DNA of 64,000 nt, taken from positions 1-64,000 of the forward strand of contig JABXIM010000131.1 of the NCBI GenBank assembly GCA_013373085.1, given 5' to 3'. The notes under the pieces were generated by a model. The model was not told the DNA's origin. It searched no databases and saw only the letters and a program-made list of their open reading frames with translations. Below, piece after piece: positions 62,701-64,000 of the stretch (position 1 is the first letter of the stretch; each line of letters starts with the position of its first letter). The DNA comes from Oceanospirillaceae bacterium (GTDB taxonomy: Bacteria > Pseudomonadota > Gammaproteobacteria > Pseudomonadales > Balneatricaceae). The position numbers and the translations under genes were made by a program.

Positions 62701-64000
62701 CGCCGGCATCAGTGTCCGCCGGCGCCGTGGCATTGATCGTGCTGTCGCTGATGTAGGCCAGCGTCGAGCCGCTGATGTCGTTCTCGGTGATCTTGCCCTC
62801 GGCGATATAGCTCGAGGCGCTCTCGGCCGTCAGTTGCAGCTCGGCGATATCGAGATCGGCATCGCTTATTGTGGCGCCAACGTCGTCGACCGCGGTGATA
62901 TTGCTGCTGTCGAACAGCAACGAAGCCGCACTGCCAAAGACACCTCCACTGGTTCCGTCCTGACTCAGGGCCCGTACCTTGACCAACCCGGTATCGCCGC
63001 CGGACAGGCCGTCCAGGATTAACTGGTTGCCACTGTCGTCGCCAAGGGTGGCCCGGGTATCACGGCTGATATCAAAGGTGGTGTTGAGGTAGCCGATGTT
63101 GGTGAAATCGCTGATGGCATTGGCGACGATGGTGGCCTGGATATCAGTGGTATCCACCGCCTCGATCAGCACGCTGGCGCCGTCGCTGTCGGACGCCACT
63201 GCGCCGGTACCCACGTGCAGGGCCGCGCCGCCGGCGACGCTTACCGCCGTGGTCTGGGAGAAGGTCGCATCGTCGCCGACGACGATGGAATTGAAGACGC
63301 CATTGCTATGATCGAGTTCGATATCGGTGTTGGTGCGTGCGCTGAGCATCAGACTGGCGGCGGTAATCTGGGCCGCCGCGCCAACAGAGACCGTCGCCGA
63401 GGTCGTGGCATCCACTGTGATGCCACTGGCGCTTGCGGATGTATCGATATCGATACTGTTGCTGACGACCGCCTCGATCAGGACGTCGCCACTGGCGGAA
63501 ATCTCGCCGAGGATCGAGATGGCCGCGGTAAAGGAAACCGTGGTGTCGCTCGCGGATCCTGATACCGTACTGCTGTCTGTCGCACTGAAGGTGACATTGT
63601 CGATATTGGTCAGTGCGGCACCCGATTCGACCGTGATGTTTTCGGCATAGATTTCGAGGGATCCGCCGCCGAAGTCCAGGGCGCCGCTCAGGGTCACTGC
63701 ATCGGGTCCCGCTCCGCCATCGATGACCAGTGTCTGGGCACTTGTCAGATTGACCGTCTCGGCACTGCCGGTATTGAAGGTACTGTCGATGGTGATGCCG
63801 GTGCCACCGGTCAGGGTAATAGTGTCCAGCAAAGACGGATCGGAACCGTCGGCTCCGGCGAAGGTGTAGGTGCCGATATCGCCGCTGAAATTGATCGGCT
63901 CCATGCCATCGAACACCAAATCGATGCCATCCAGCGTGATGATGCCGGAGTCGCTGCCGGTGGCAATATAGCGGACGCTATCGTAATCGCCGCTCAGCAC
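29708..64000 (-). CDS. Giant repeat protein (at least 11,430 residues), partial
   Basis: An uninterrupted minus-strand frame of 34,293 bp that is still open at the right edge, so the N-terminus, signal sequence and promoter are not seen. From N to C the visible part contains: beta-solenoid-type repeats built on AYIxxSxVxAxGDxxVxA (64.0-48.3 kb) with many inserted Y-x-Y-x-G...W modules; a filamentous-haemagglutinin-like stretch (48-40.7 kb); segments of D/G-rich repeat (40.6-38.7 kb); Calx-beta-like units; a long RTX block; two LamG-like domains; a zincin motif; and a hydrophobic/basic end GWLMHAARPLRDWWS. Very low Cys and high Asp/Thr/Ser fit a secreted, acidic, calcium-stabilised surface protein. 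It most resembles the giant adhesins annotated as LEPR-XLL proteins, an identification I cannot confirm without the N-terminus. It heads the export gene set downstream. Confidence 0.93.
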   Translation of the reverse strand: MLSGDYDSVRYIATGSDSGIITLDGIDLVFDGMEPINFSGDIGTYTFAGADGSDPSLLDTITLTGGTGITIDSTFNTGSAETVNLTSAQTLVIDGGAGPDAVTLSGALDFGGGSLEIYAENITVESGAALTNIDNVTFSATDSSTVSGSASDTTVSFTAAISILGEISASGDVLIEAVVSNSIDIDTSASASGITVDATTSATVSVGAAAQITAASLMLSARTNTDIELDHSNGVFNSIVVGDDATFSQTTAVSVAGGAALHVGTGAVASDSDGASVLIEAVDTTDIQATIVANAISDFTNIGYLNTTFDISRDTRATLGDDSGNQLILDGLSGGDTGLVKVRALSQDGTSGGVFGSAASLLFDSSNITAVDDVGATISDADLDIAELQLTAESASSYIAEGKITENDISGSTLAYISDSTINATAPADTDAGVLISATDSTVIRAVGPPAPTFDFTQELIDELATAPTWLDNLQIGASSSINAIDRDTSAYGDSGSIFDVTDGDLRITALSQMEVESEAVTTELTDGSSLLPTDFFQVFTAAIGGTFAYNEILGVTEAYLDGCSVTVDESDGDLIVEACNITTVEAYAEATSIATGGTSVTFAATVAFNAIGWDIDNAGTATLDALIGLDTVLDGISEDVALTQAYIDSTDVDAGDSVSVSANSAQLLNATVTNVSKSTGEGLGFLSPLLQAHGAGVGGIVASNRVSSEASAWLQDLNSDNNNDDNALNAGGEVSVRATDSTGIYSNSKIVTSQVTTNTGGVSALNDALSLIPGLGLADYALALMDPTAGPWNLDFGDLVSLPFDFDSDLGEPGRTYKYLGPDGYSTDLFNEDYTNLDIWQEILATEIQNDGLNLSNSNSIAVGGMVVRNQVKAGVEAYIDNSEVTAGTLIVEAQEEAILRAIADATAESSGGSSFGTGQSIAGQGVIAVNVVLSTADAHISDSEITTDSGDIVVNASNTAWLGAENNSVMDSGAHAVNLLLAFNTMGYDAQNLLFDTFDALAGLAPTEFDYQTTDTPDTLVENDRVKKADNEIYRYVGPDLDVEAGDTIPDFSTLDFLASLDWVLVTPAFGNENPIEVKAYIEDSTIAATGDLSVTAWQQAQLEAVASNSASAAASALFGASSMSVAGVLASNKVSSTAKAYIKYTGNSQGEVDVDSIVTVSARDEAGIDARTNMSAASSKQNDLGLGMVNDFVNTITGHYEYTTNSGVQDLVFGTQVRLDDVDYNTADSTDTITEGDWVELSSDLGNGTEGQVYEYIGTTDITGSGPLGKIDFTDDNLIDFSENTLWREIKGTPGSVYSYMGTATSGAATDLGTEDFSDYEYWKELSETNLVPSSVSTALLKNLGLDTGKAKSFYGVLARTDLDSTVEAYIENASVRDPNTTTGGPTGVTVEAIESATLVASDNSVVAGTTSNLGGVLVNNQLRGSADAYIVDSDIRTQDGSGDFDHDLADAAFSDPSTLDPGDRVRALDGEIYSYAGDSLDTGNGDTISLLAEDYSDSSRWTLLPGGDVRVVAENTAVLDSTSLTGSTGGADVVGIVASFNSLGWEASNLLFQAIDTILGQDLLTGEQPITAYAYLRDSTVEADGDLRVLADNSATLNATTGNEQNATPTNSFLINKAYGNAKANAAGGLLASNKVSTEAKAWIDYTSTYLANSGDTDIVAGGDLEVEASDEAWIESDTSVIVEAVNTNTLSALYDIAEALGAYDYDYTTASGTINVALSGLTDNLRVRLGENYANGGDGGAVYEYVGLLDLNLDLATENFNRTVGGLRVWDKVTLGKDDTNFFDTAGNLSASPARAFAGLIVLNDVRAEVDAHIADTDVTAGAVTVSAQENASLIATSASNVTASGGSIAKSFGEGSVTSFAFLVSTNLVLSHADAYIEDSTVTTTNAVTSGDVVVEAYNTSGIDASVETSVDSGETAVGVTLAFNTVGWKAQNVLFNALDAIAGDSLFADEVATEIYDENNIDRARANAWIDGTTVDAAGDIAVLADNAVRLNATVSNAADSAASAFFDASGKSVGFLISMNKVASSADAWIDNQGAANVVSPVASEDIRAAGALSVFASDNAEFYANVKMVSSSVTTNSGGASVITGLIDDAIDADFSTDETHVNVDHGERVRLSADYGNGGNAGSVYEFMGSDADGRGIDLSQQDYSDAGYWKEVLETQLFPEGVNFDNSGSNAVGGLVVYNDLRTGTEAQILNADVLAASVEVEALENAIISAIAESEVTSSGGSSFTGQGDSLAINGTIATNALLTDAKAHIDDSRIETSDGDVRVHAENSSRIQAKTLSATSTGGQGVGVTLAFNSIGWKNQNILFNAIDTFIGGEPDFSTLFDNNRPALVEAYVIDSTLIAGRAIEVAALSAAQLDAILTNDTESAASSFGMTDPTTGEKGASGWAVGAVLSSNLVNSAAQAYIDSTGANRTIKANGGGVSVWAQDDAGITADSSLSAVSSTVNDGGLTLLTNFADTILSEYQFTDRSGVQDIYIGSQVRIDDVDFSIAGSPTMEVAQGDRIEIDATVTFTGSTAQIGDVYEYIGETPLTTNNSSGINLANQDYDDDTLWKQIDATPGGIYQFVGLFDIDPDSVNFNPLDFDLPADTDVDLNTEDFTDTTRWREILETTDVRNIIPGVSFNISDSDSAAFGGLVVRNDVRSDVLASIEKANLTADGDVRVQALESATIIANDSSAVSSSGGSTFGGGTSLAVGGVIATNLVLSSAEAFIGDSNVNTEGFDDRSFDYDLTDLLFSDPATLDPGDRVMTDANSIYRYVGLTLDTGNGDTIDLANEDYGDESRWVEVASFDYDLTDSPFTNPATLEAGDRVRRTNGDIYVYLGETLDTAAGDTINLAGETYGNAERWAQVTGQVSVLAENSSTITASVDSKIDSNGTSIGIVLAFNTIGIESQNFLFNTIDAIAGVDIADEQPAATLAHIDDSVIKAAGAIDLAATSSADIDAVISNAANAITATIGDGDEATGTISVAGVVAMNKLSTRVEAYIDNSNAGSSILRAQDGDISLVATDSSNIFADVAASSLAVSVDLGNNKTRSIPVGISISQNEIRNDMAAYIKNAGTSSNPVEALNGNLVISAVEMASIDSSSKASAVGVAASLNNDALAFSAGGASALNIILGTSDAYLDGAIVAASGTADISASNISSIDSTVGAIAVSVALSGGGSATAAAIGLSFAANLIGWSDLGTEERLSVQAYASDSNITADGGLSLSALANASIDATVEATSVAVSASTENAGGLTAGGLVTINRVSTDVKAYIDGDGSQALINTTGGDIELTAIDTSVISADAQAVAVTASLSGKTAGAISVGLSVADNRVNNVVAAYIKEADVLTAGGDVILLATDEDPDSGDTTEIHAQSIAVAVSAAAGKSGFALSGGAAVATNTILSTTSAYIEDSELGNSAGSNKVGLVDIDASSTADIEATVLAVSGSISFGGTTGVAVGLGIAVARNFIGWSVDDSATGDEDTANGLAQGGTLSSGDTVRVSDGALAGGVFEYLGDDLTQPTADANSSNTSFNLDKGDYIFISDDYDGDDVDIGGIYKYLGSDRDNVDLSAEDYSDTDDWELVSIDLGSLDYANPLLWKQTNVDASASRVQAYIDNSSINATGAITVDAVASQTIDAIVVAGSMAISGGGKTGVGVSGAGVFTENRIGSYVQAYIDGDGSFGITGASLSLQALDTSTVTADAAAASLAAGVGGNVGVSVSIGLSLAVNEISNQVSAYIANADDGVTTTGGGITIKASETAVINALSAAASLAAGVGGTAGVAVSGAGAWAKNSILTDVNAYILDSEVESDSFVDIDAVNGATINAIIVAASLAAAGGGTAGVGASIGVSIAENEIGELADASQVRAYIENSTVNAKGGALTLTADSDQAIKALVVAASAAIAGGGTAGIGLSGAGVSAVNSINLDAEAYIDGDDNDSDAAKTGILADSIRIEADNASLILADAVAASLAVSFAGTAALSLSIGVSLARNEIRGNVSASIENAASVRARSGDIEVLANVEEAPSGVTSDYSDTGTVALRKGDTVSSGGTVYRFLGEGEKVRATYQSSAGEVYLQNGDTVEVVEGDNQGGTVGAIYRYTGSDIDAPVDANDDDNALDLTDVNYATDNDWELVEEFDVYDSSAGEVDIEDGDIVEVVRGYTRIFSSDETGVDLTGGETYYVRISDDFDLYDADENPNGYHAVAGMTYRFIGNSNLSNVDLGAIDYATSSNWEEGGPSENEFGVGGNFYEYLGSDTDDFDLSIQDYTDTGTWQRITRNLANEDFSDESYWSEVSSITALAVAASVSGAVAGTAGIALSGAGADAYNLILSDVNAFIEASSVEATLGNVILDAANTASIDAVIVSASAALGVGGVAGVGASIGVALARNYIGWDTDPSPLTGIDFATDDLFLPASFSDSDPLTQGDRVRIDSGARAGDVYEYIGDTIDPDYRSNQTVTLSAYDSDASDHQIVLITSSYDHDTNDDDDDPNAKIGGLYKYVGSGASNVDLSSEDFLDDDNWEYVGSSYLAEQDYGDDGLWRQINLIESPTQVRAYVLDSSILAGGSLIVGADASQTINAFIFAGSAAVSGGGVAGVGVSGAGVGATNRIATLVEAFIDGDGTTGIEAYSIGLHAEDSSTIEAFAGAASLAAAFGGIAAVSVSIGAAVADNIITNQVSAYIDNADTGVTATTGEIRVVADENASIDATSVAASLSVAIGFVGVALSGAGADVDNIIANAVTAYIEDSTVETASPFDHLSDQQIDVLTQGDRVLLVEGASGDLNSATAGEIYEYIGSTTGSATSPVGLRGQDYLDDTLWRRVLVLSSQTSVDLAIGDRVQLVDGATGGEAGDIYRYVGNADTGVDLSAENYGNANRWVLDSPDIIVAANNDSEITALVGAIAAAAAGGAVAVAGAVGLTLSDNLIGDYSVWSFTFNPINSTFNFALNTFENKAVAYIDNSDVTSAGDVRVLADSSETIEADAFAGSVALAIGIGGAVAGAGVTLENSFSTDTWAYIDNSDVIAFGDIEVSATSDSELTRASATGASVSVSLVSLAIATSEVTTSITNQVQAYIGGSSGDVLVAGGDIDVEACADADIRGVVATTAAVSAGLVAVSGGGLELVSTIDNDIDAHISGAVQLLALGDVTVEACETAFIEGDAANVTLALGLGIAVGLSNLSHAIVSDIAAYIDDDVGNGSLIEAANLSVLASSEAEIPTTASAGVAASLISDLGNNAYATIGTRVDAHIENTEVILSGSLLVDASSTLSATTFAAGGALGAIASGAMIGLVYIGRDLIEQSRVYEVTAAIGDDTSVTAGAATINAFGDSTLRAETIAATGGIVALAGADSAVISDNASLASIGEGVTIDVGTLSVNSVNSHDFDSQADAVTFGLIAGTGAAAINMVDSAADVDIGLGSGSATSLTADSIYIKAVNTFQKSAYGQNGYNLDSGSAGGVNITVLESGTDIYADAIIDIGAGTTITAVGSNSAPGTIEIETVISGTAYDAVRVESVSGFGISAGLSRIDFDGDSEINIDGATLENRSGDVTLAATINSELRPSANLFASGAVTGAGADVDASNLADNRIDIDNAFIKGSTVNIQAGRNTTGVSNLLESTSNAEITTASLVGISVPLVTAEIDENNSIDLGGTTHIQALKDVNLLTHTGLGSERARTDGLVLNISLIPYGMEVPDGASDSPVNQVDIGSNVIIEAGLNNISVLRILPVSVGGVEGTDLLNGDLTNRLDGSEASRMLTDAELAMIELEIEDADGNMSTKTLPAGLKYEYEYLSVETVSFSISQGTIVHAVAGYFDDGTAGHYYKYRPNTSDGSDSIILEQQDFTLGSIWEDLGTSIPTEDADRTVYDSDTTANFAAALDGKFYVIKPVELEVPTLSYVNVGNLLIEQREQLLDWIVSHAGDEEALARYQVQLDDLDQTLEDLGLTQYYTQLVTGDIVHDVATGNRYQYGGADDGIILTEVNFASDSDWTLVGTTAQTGEIASDNTSGQLVISQELDSLFLNIPDIYASPGSIFIERDSLDLVTEASALTGYQTLVTNGNLIARSGAQIDIVNDTPFTSVINDAIILDNKKVEVVDGVYTVFEPGNVWFNSQQASSNAADTDPPYIKITQDSLSASQYDLPSEPANLASILDGLSQDMYIVGDVINENGGLKIENIEGSIIVSGELRAEFIDIVAGQDFSLNTEGWYHTNKDPRQYIDLDAQRALAIASNSAIQYTNSTTDEPSAFTELTNAIETDNSRILAQGTVTITARFLNINGLIQSGVDTITVDIAANFNPGNQTTSFTDSNGITLAGITFGADDVPVDGYFDAARQAIVIEEIIPQGGQIVLAGQVLSTGNGRLRVANGYTSVDIDNHSGYDLILERIDTTTDRKGQITIIDTATLRKDVYEVSAGKVIHSVYFGTEADDPIAEDGTVSAIDYAFQASLSDLVGVQITSGVEMMYSTRSGLHYVWVEGQSLTQTTITNYEDNSFNLFGDNAFADLLVRDDSWTDQETFYTDAAPLLESETLESESGGGVPSYASGDAYTIYYTQVQEVEIEARTDVTKVFVGGTETGSNAGTGGTWYIYKGTDGAKIYLPGVDYDGPVDENNVPEGNPDWAVYTGSVTVDTSDDGLGVLNYALNQYPDSFVNRSVEGETWTTGGGWLREKTVHTQITEIVGLLDLYTHTLKADYPIGIDFIVDVATPSIDIRTEGNLILEGDIESPEHGTIYLQSYTGSVTASEGVAIYGATPEVHAGTGGDDIIWINVEGNKLAEDADHSKTDDLVTLKKGELVERNDGLYRFTGNGTVVDTNGDDAEVGIAGLELKLSDQDFSDRRNWLKLADAGLIATAGGDITINAISLDNASSRLKIAEVDSGHGDVLINAPDGIYAASASSQITGELVELYASDGYIGSASRILRVDSDIDGIAKTGGLAALAYGDIYISETNDTDTAGNLKLAAPKFWSGNAAVESTDGNVWLQTTKGSILDGIVELFRPGDAGITLTYDDLSAELKAAYDNGEFSLDAAQYPVSPGLMRVLFPHTDFLGLTQITSAAETPNVIGAEVTLIAGGGSGGIGRLSDRLSLDLSQDWALLSPAEKEALASATAEDIIGVLYELYIYKGSLQSGVDLAAEEFDTPDWERIAVDFISNLDRNSPQVIDIETDDTVLLQYNANSYGLYRYLGDDDSALDLSGEDFRDSTRWELILADHATDDNQSATLNNGDIVANKRAVIRLTLQLFDDLDIEADTSLSIDAGATVVIGTAGDFLIDHIKVDGDIRLKAVGSVYDLGLDSEAAISTFGDLIMSVGGSIEADGNSSDSPLRVQLADGSLLSVDVAGDLYLKQVDNTLSVSADFDSLVTSSHSDAIDDLIAYRVEAGGVVKITVEKGDLYVGYVTSAVSIDLIAESDIFDFYTDSAKPVVNIFTSVIGGDVYLETTNGNIGTAGNYLDVEIQQGDLNVDVALNAFINSVGDLWVGTIISQDGNVTLDVDGQANIGLITALGDGNADPAGSLSDGLVTIDASGSIVDRRNDTTPNIIATGALLIAGLGIGSAANPFDTQISRLEASIPGGGIWLDNKGDMGIGNISSAWEGISALGTVDISVFSDLTINELIDSAGGPVLLDADEDIIVNDGILSGGGYVVLHADENIEFTANGYIDTETGGASVTLVADYDAASGGGIEMADGSYIDATDGFIDLDAYDDILLSYLTTTTQVDVKSSAGSILDNGDSNVEVRAARLQLRAADDIGLNTDEIETDVDYLEAVATGGGIFVDDQNGLIIGMPDLTSIVTGVAGLVAPAFEGQALNTALLGLFARETIRVTTTGFIRVREDVESSHDRVTLRTIDSSLMTLLPQPDDSDAVSALDGSDVDEDLTVENNSTVKGALGITLLAGDDLILKQGSVLTTDADGTTGVDDFVRLRIDYGDADNNIGTDAGNNAFNTGARLDLLGAVSTTTLEITGQGDDDTFYLSPSSLSGHTQVIGDRTGNASDSDLFVLDHLPSITSSHDRPNHLLADGSDGAVLDTVDLDGVGGSDRYVVNISGDATSYLVNVKDTGAPNDGADTLSIFTLNEVGTDPFDWTHPQVASALSGGAAGSDPAGDDIFLLRRNFVAYLTQTGTDGQFLTFDPDYERINYDGSINGRLLISSGDGDDQFYIDDNSAITTLDGGLGDDLFQTGQVFGNNPNGYYYDGDGIQRYVGTTDLDIGLPTGTTGTDGNGLYEVYDNGTVQTRVYGRSVATDVQNIDLTSDRDDIELLQITRGFLSRGITQALTAYGGEGRDTFNVYSNKAVLRMEGESGNDTFVIRAFIAEDDIILDGGGDDDYFEYNINAPVSINGGLGFDTVVVIGTEERDVFIINEDGVFGAGLSVNVDGVEEAIEVDGLEGDDIFYIQGTRDDVITTVIGGLGSDSFIVGGDVIEDVISQNLDGVSAVINHGANSAPDSDYDNLLVDGIPITIATASQGKVIIDQDENGSRGTESPGFTRVTEDRVGDFDEYWISLFDPGNLDSSTVAYLTISAAQSSSYDRRLPTRAFTGVDPGPAGTAPHVAESIEISLDGGTTWQAAGVLTFTAADWDTPQRVLVRALHDDAIEGERKVMISHSLMVQSDSQADIDAFDSVAISNVEVQVIDDDLGTLLIEQLNADGKVDNDTRVLEGVDIYDGDGNFITNSAISDTYRVRLSTLPTADVTVEFAFDASQLALFDKDGNAVTSLTFTETNWDDWVTLTVRAVENNLPANSQVVRIQHSFTSDDPIYDSPDGITRFDEGGSWITDGFAAGDVITVSGSVHNDGTYTVVEVSDKVLTLSSGDRLVTDLATDFIISKMIGGVLTEVFESGGDSGDPIANFDNNLDGPNPVELDVRLLDDDAARVLVTESFGSTKVVKGQADGTDDYSLRLVSEPSDPVTVSLFGDGQTRVISALQDGNDRLVATALADAVSVDVTVGTDTTDNEGVQVTRYTLVRTDGRSWYDDGFKIGSDFIIDNESFTVADSADFLKANGIVDEIDEQTEAVTRSTLILTLSGDLSAGGLDISDGIHSFQRLAYGVEFDADNWWLEVKITIEADADFVPDPSQQFVRNEPVREHLINRIAGPLIIEGGIKEGADRSLKPAVMLPSELNEDTLPPQDVPINTEEEEQADQLRVFNDSSVVDDVGWLQSVELDNSVVSLDNAVNLTGLGMSLLGAEGAAEYGLLEGMSRPLELDISDEQDGSGLIVFPGGITFDDIEITEIMLGQGNDTLTIDATSSGTPGAEGLVVTVVHGGGNRYLTDEFGVELQDENGQPIIGGDHIIVNGGGGPDSPLVIYGDTSQDGARYDSRPDLGVYNGNATFFNRHGDDTIDASASDLAVTIYGGRGDDTIHGSQADDQLAGGSGDDTIHGEAGNDHIYGDSGFNLDFAVTKDENDAALVARMLTVPTINASPELTADAVTEIDGDEETNTPVILAGSDHLYGDAGADIIIGDHGEILQADGGAARLLQNYLVTYIGTVEPANGEMDTIEGNAGHADTEEGDRILGGAGGDWIDAGEGRNIVLGDLGFIDYVRADTDDLDDIDRIESTDYDIGGGDTILSGSLSDIIIGGFGADLIDAGEGDNNIVIGDHGRIRSAEDLGSTALAEPLDGHPITLGRIETIEPDIGGGNDIISTGLGRDIILGGFGDDHIFAYGSKLDDDDNIIVDPAGAAGDDRNLVIGDNGFIDYVIEDDDAGDIDRIWSLNDDEPGLGGEDLIYTGDENDIIVAGTGADEIHAGNGVNLVMGDSGRLTSAVADDPQLWSAHDFTLGLIQSTGCEDDGGEVIVTGDENDVVFGGIGGDIINTNGGNDIVLGGNGVIGYADTEIDGELVFEDPDEVDDIGVIDFIASDYAPGDDIILGGTGNDILIGGGGRDYIIGDEGNDLIFGDHGKLEGNLDPDSGFGLPLAALQPAFSFTSISTEDVIVDHHCQDFIGDLYGDDDYIEGNEGDDILIGGQGSDAILGGDDDDDIAGGHALGGFGIEANGSLTPVDSAVLTMVADGYDDGDFIDAGSGDDLVVGDNARFERRPDSLSERIRVLENTVIYGETISSIEYTDGLVQVTGDSQLNPTGAVARVVQLLAHSDADEAAPSPSHGDDYIAGGADDDLLFGQLGDDTIQGDGLMDLGDMIVAEGHGYSTGEVLEDLVVIRVDADGYRLLSPVGAQRDGEGYLQVDASVELGSDGDDYIEGNGGNDVIFGNLGQDDIVGGSSTLFGLAGDESLRPDGEDLIFGGAGTDLDRNNEGDTGVNGHSRDADVIAGDNANIYRLVGINGIADDAFLTFNYDNPLVTDTNAPAGGALYGDLKLIPRGVELIDYTEGGPDFDPLALNDNGAGDEIHGESGDDQVYGQVGDDVIFGEGQDDDLIGGWGRDFLLGGTGRDGILGDDGRIYTSRNSAPVDRNDTELSEPLYNLAKVEETYISTPGRMQEAVINVEGELRKTVNLTPFNVDPDQQPLFDPQYADDIIFGGWDDDFLHGGAGDDAISGAEALAEGAVVVFPEEAGGGYLSDAERSDGVVLTFGYDRPLVVSKAEAALGFDFRLLGFEAYKAEEFAHYDEYRPLDKIYIDADLATFTRFDDQRTLLEFFMNFDAREGRAVDSAVDVNSGLPIRSDGHDRIFGDLGNDVIFGGTGNDSLYGGYGNDYLQADDELETLGDSRDDNRIPDGPQLSYEDRAHGGAGRDVLIANTGGDRLIDHVGEFNSYIVPYAPFGAATVSRTLQPQLMEFMYALSASDGADPTRAGDRIDPSTLMVVNDTGNDPLRNGEPDGELGLVLQKDADWQDQTGAPDDPQAGNIPGGARDVLRGANFNTGNVDNFLVDSGTFTAISGRLQVEPDTLGGDAAAVFIVDQYLPNYFEIRATINAGKPIQGYKSNAYVIFDYQSATDFKFAGVNISTDKMEMGYRDADGWHVVRQINSQLKPDKDYDLLLAINGTTVTLVIDNQDVFIYTYAPRVDSDGFMYGINAGLVGLGANNSIARIDNVAVQVLPPELTLEVVEDFSDGVADRFTGTQVGAWSIDADSTYVPSPDGERGYAISTSDLRIDSAYLLRVDTRLQTDGLAGVVFDQYGETEFKFAAIDAASGNLLIGHHSARDGWTIDASVALGIRAGTWYDLTVTATGSTVSVILNGQTVASHAYNAVAVDGEFGLFSDTANTRFDSVTLATNDPAYLPVDDDNNLLADSAVMEPAAVRIPLTLYRLSPVLDSAIAQWQASGLVDAELLARLDTINVVIRDLPGQVLGRYDDGTLYLDVDAAGYGWYLQDPLAWPDAPAALSAGQIDLMSVVLHELGHALDLEHGELEVMNATLQSGTEVMLPDSLTNAEPATTDDNSIELDVEFQTQTVLPDEQRWLQADTETAAFAAPVRVHAIPEPAVRQMRVFDVASGEFVIPPTYAGLPLVVADDVAETGDWIVRRGDDGADRVYSENSRTGGAVHGRRIDWGAGVDRDTMDSRAPLIPGLLGWLMHAARPLRDWWS
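30150..30480 (-). other. C-terminal zincin (matrixin-like) motif of the giant protein
   Basis: The motif HELGHALDLEHG is encoded at 30242-30277 and fits HExxHxxxxxH, the zinc site of metzincins, except that Asp replaces the usual Gly between the second and third His. VMNATLQSG shortly after could be the Met-turn. The preceding ~90 residues hold short strands such as INVVIRDLPGQVLG and TLYLDVDAAGYGW. It could be a self-processing or surface protease, or a catalytically degenerate fold. Confidence 0.7.
30640..31740 (-). other. Two LamG/concanavalin-like domains in the giant protein
   Basis: Two ~180-residue beta-sandwich-like units follow one another. The first runs from FNTGNVDNFLVDSGTFTAIS through FEIRATINAG, FDYQSATDFKFAGVNIST and TVTLVIDNQDVFIYTY; the second from DFSDGVADRFTGTQVGAWSI through LLRVDTRLQT, FDQYGETEFKFAAIDAAS and TVSVILNGQTVASHAYN. 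The shared F-K-F-A and T-V-x-(L/V)-x-(I/L)-(D/N)-(N/G)-Q signatures show they are a duplicated pair and suggest carbohydrate or matrix binding. Confidence 0.7.
32040..36095 (-). repeat. RTX (haemolysin-type) calcium-binding repeat block
   Basis: At least 30 nonapeptide-like units of the GGxGxDx(L/I)x type, such as GGSGDDTIHGEAGNDHIYGD, GGTGNDILIGGGGRDYIIGD and GGTGNDSLYGGYGNDYLQAD, in groups separated by ~30-60-residue linkers that often start GDHG or GDNG. RTX repeats fold into calcium-filled beta-rolls outside the cell. Here they are followed by more than 600 residues of other domains and are not at the extreme C-terminus. Confidence 0.92.
37000..38700 (-). other. Calx-beta-like units in the giant protein
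   Basis: About three successive units carry the pattern D(D/E)D-x-(A/G)-x-(L/V)-(L/V)-x-(E/Q)-x...D-x-Y-x-(V/L)-x-L-x-(S/T)-x-P-(x)-VTV, for example TDDYSLRLVSEPSDPVTVSL and SDTYRVRLSTLPTADVTVEF, and TETNWDDWVTLTVRAVEN. This is typical of Calx-beta domains, which bind calcium in extracellular adhesins. Confidence 0.6.
42500..61620 (-). repeat. Dispersed Y-x-Y-x-G...DY...W modules (about 20 copies)
   Basis: Short modules of about 40-50 residues are inserted among the solenoid repeats. Each reads roughly GD(R/T)V-x(4-8)-G-x-(I/V)Y-x-(Y/F)-x-G, then x(6-12)-(V/I)DL-x-x-x-(D/N)Y/F-x(3-5)-W-x-x-V. Clear copies are at about 49425-49565, 55500-55730 (two in tandem), 57510-57655 and 60050-60300; several occur in pairs or triplets (51.2-51.9 kb). 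The G-D-x-V...Y...W spacing resembles CBM5/12-type carbohydrate-binding modules, but identity is unproven. Confidence 0.7.
48300..64000 (-). repeat. Beta-solenoid repeat region of the giant protein
   Basis: Tandem degenerate units of roughly 55-70 residues repeat the pattern AYI(D/E)xSxVxAxG-(D/A)(V/I)xVxAxxxAxIxA, then a Gly/Ala-rich run such as AGVGVSGAGV, then a new AYI. The codons for Ala-Tyr-Ile are usually GCC-TAT-ATC, so CGATATAGGC recurs dozens of times on the plus strand. The pattern is like that of filamentous adhesins and LktA-type leukotoxins and predicts a right-handed beta-helix. Confidence 0.8.

Noticed and set aside
48300-64000. Regularly spaced CGATATAGGC repeats resembling a CRISPR or DNA satellite array
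   Set aside because: The repeats are short, imperfect, variably spaced and in frame with the coding sequence as Ala-Tyr-Ile codons.
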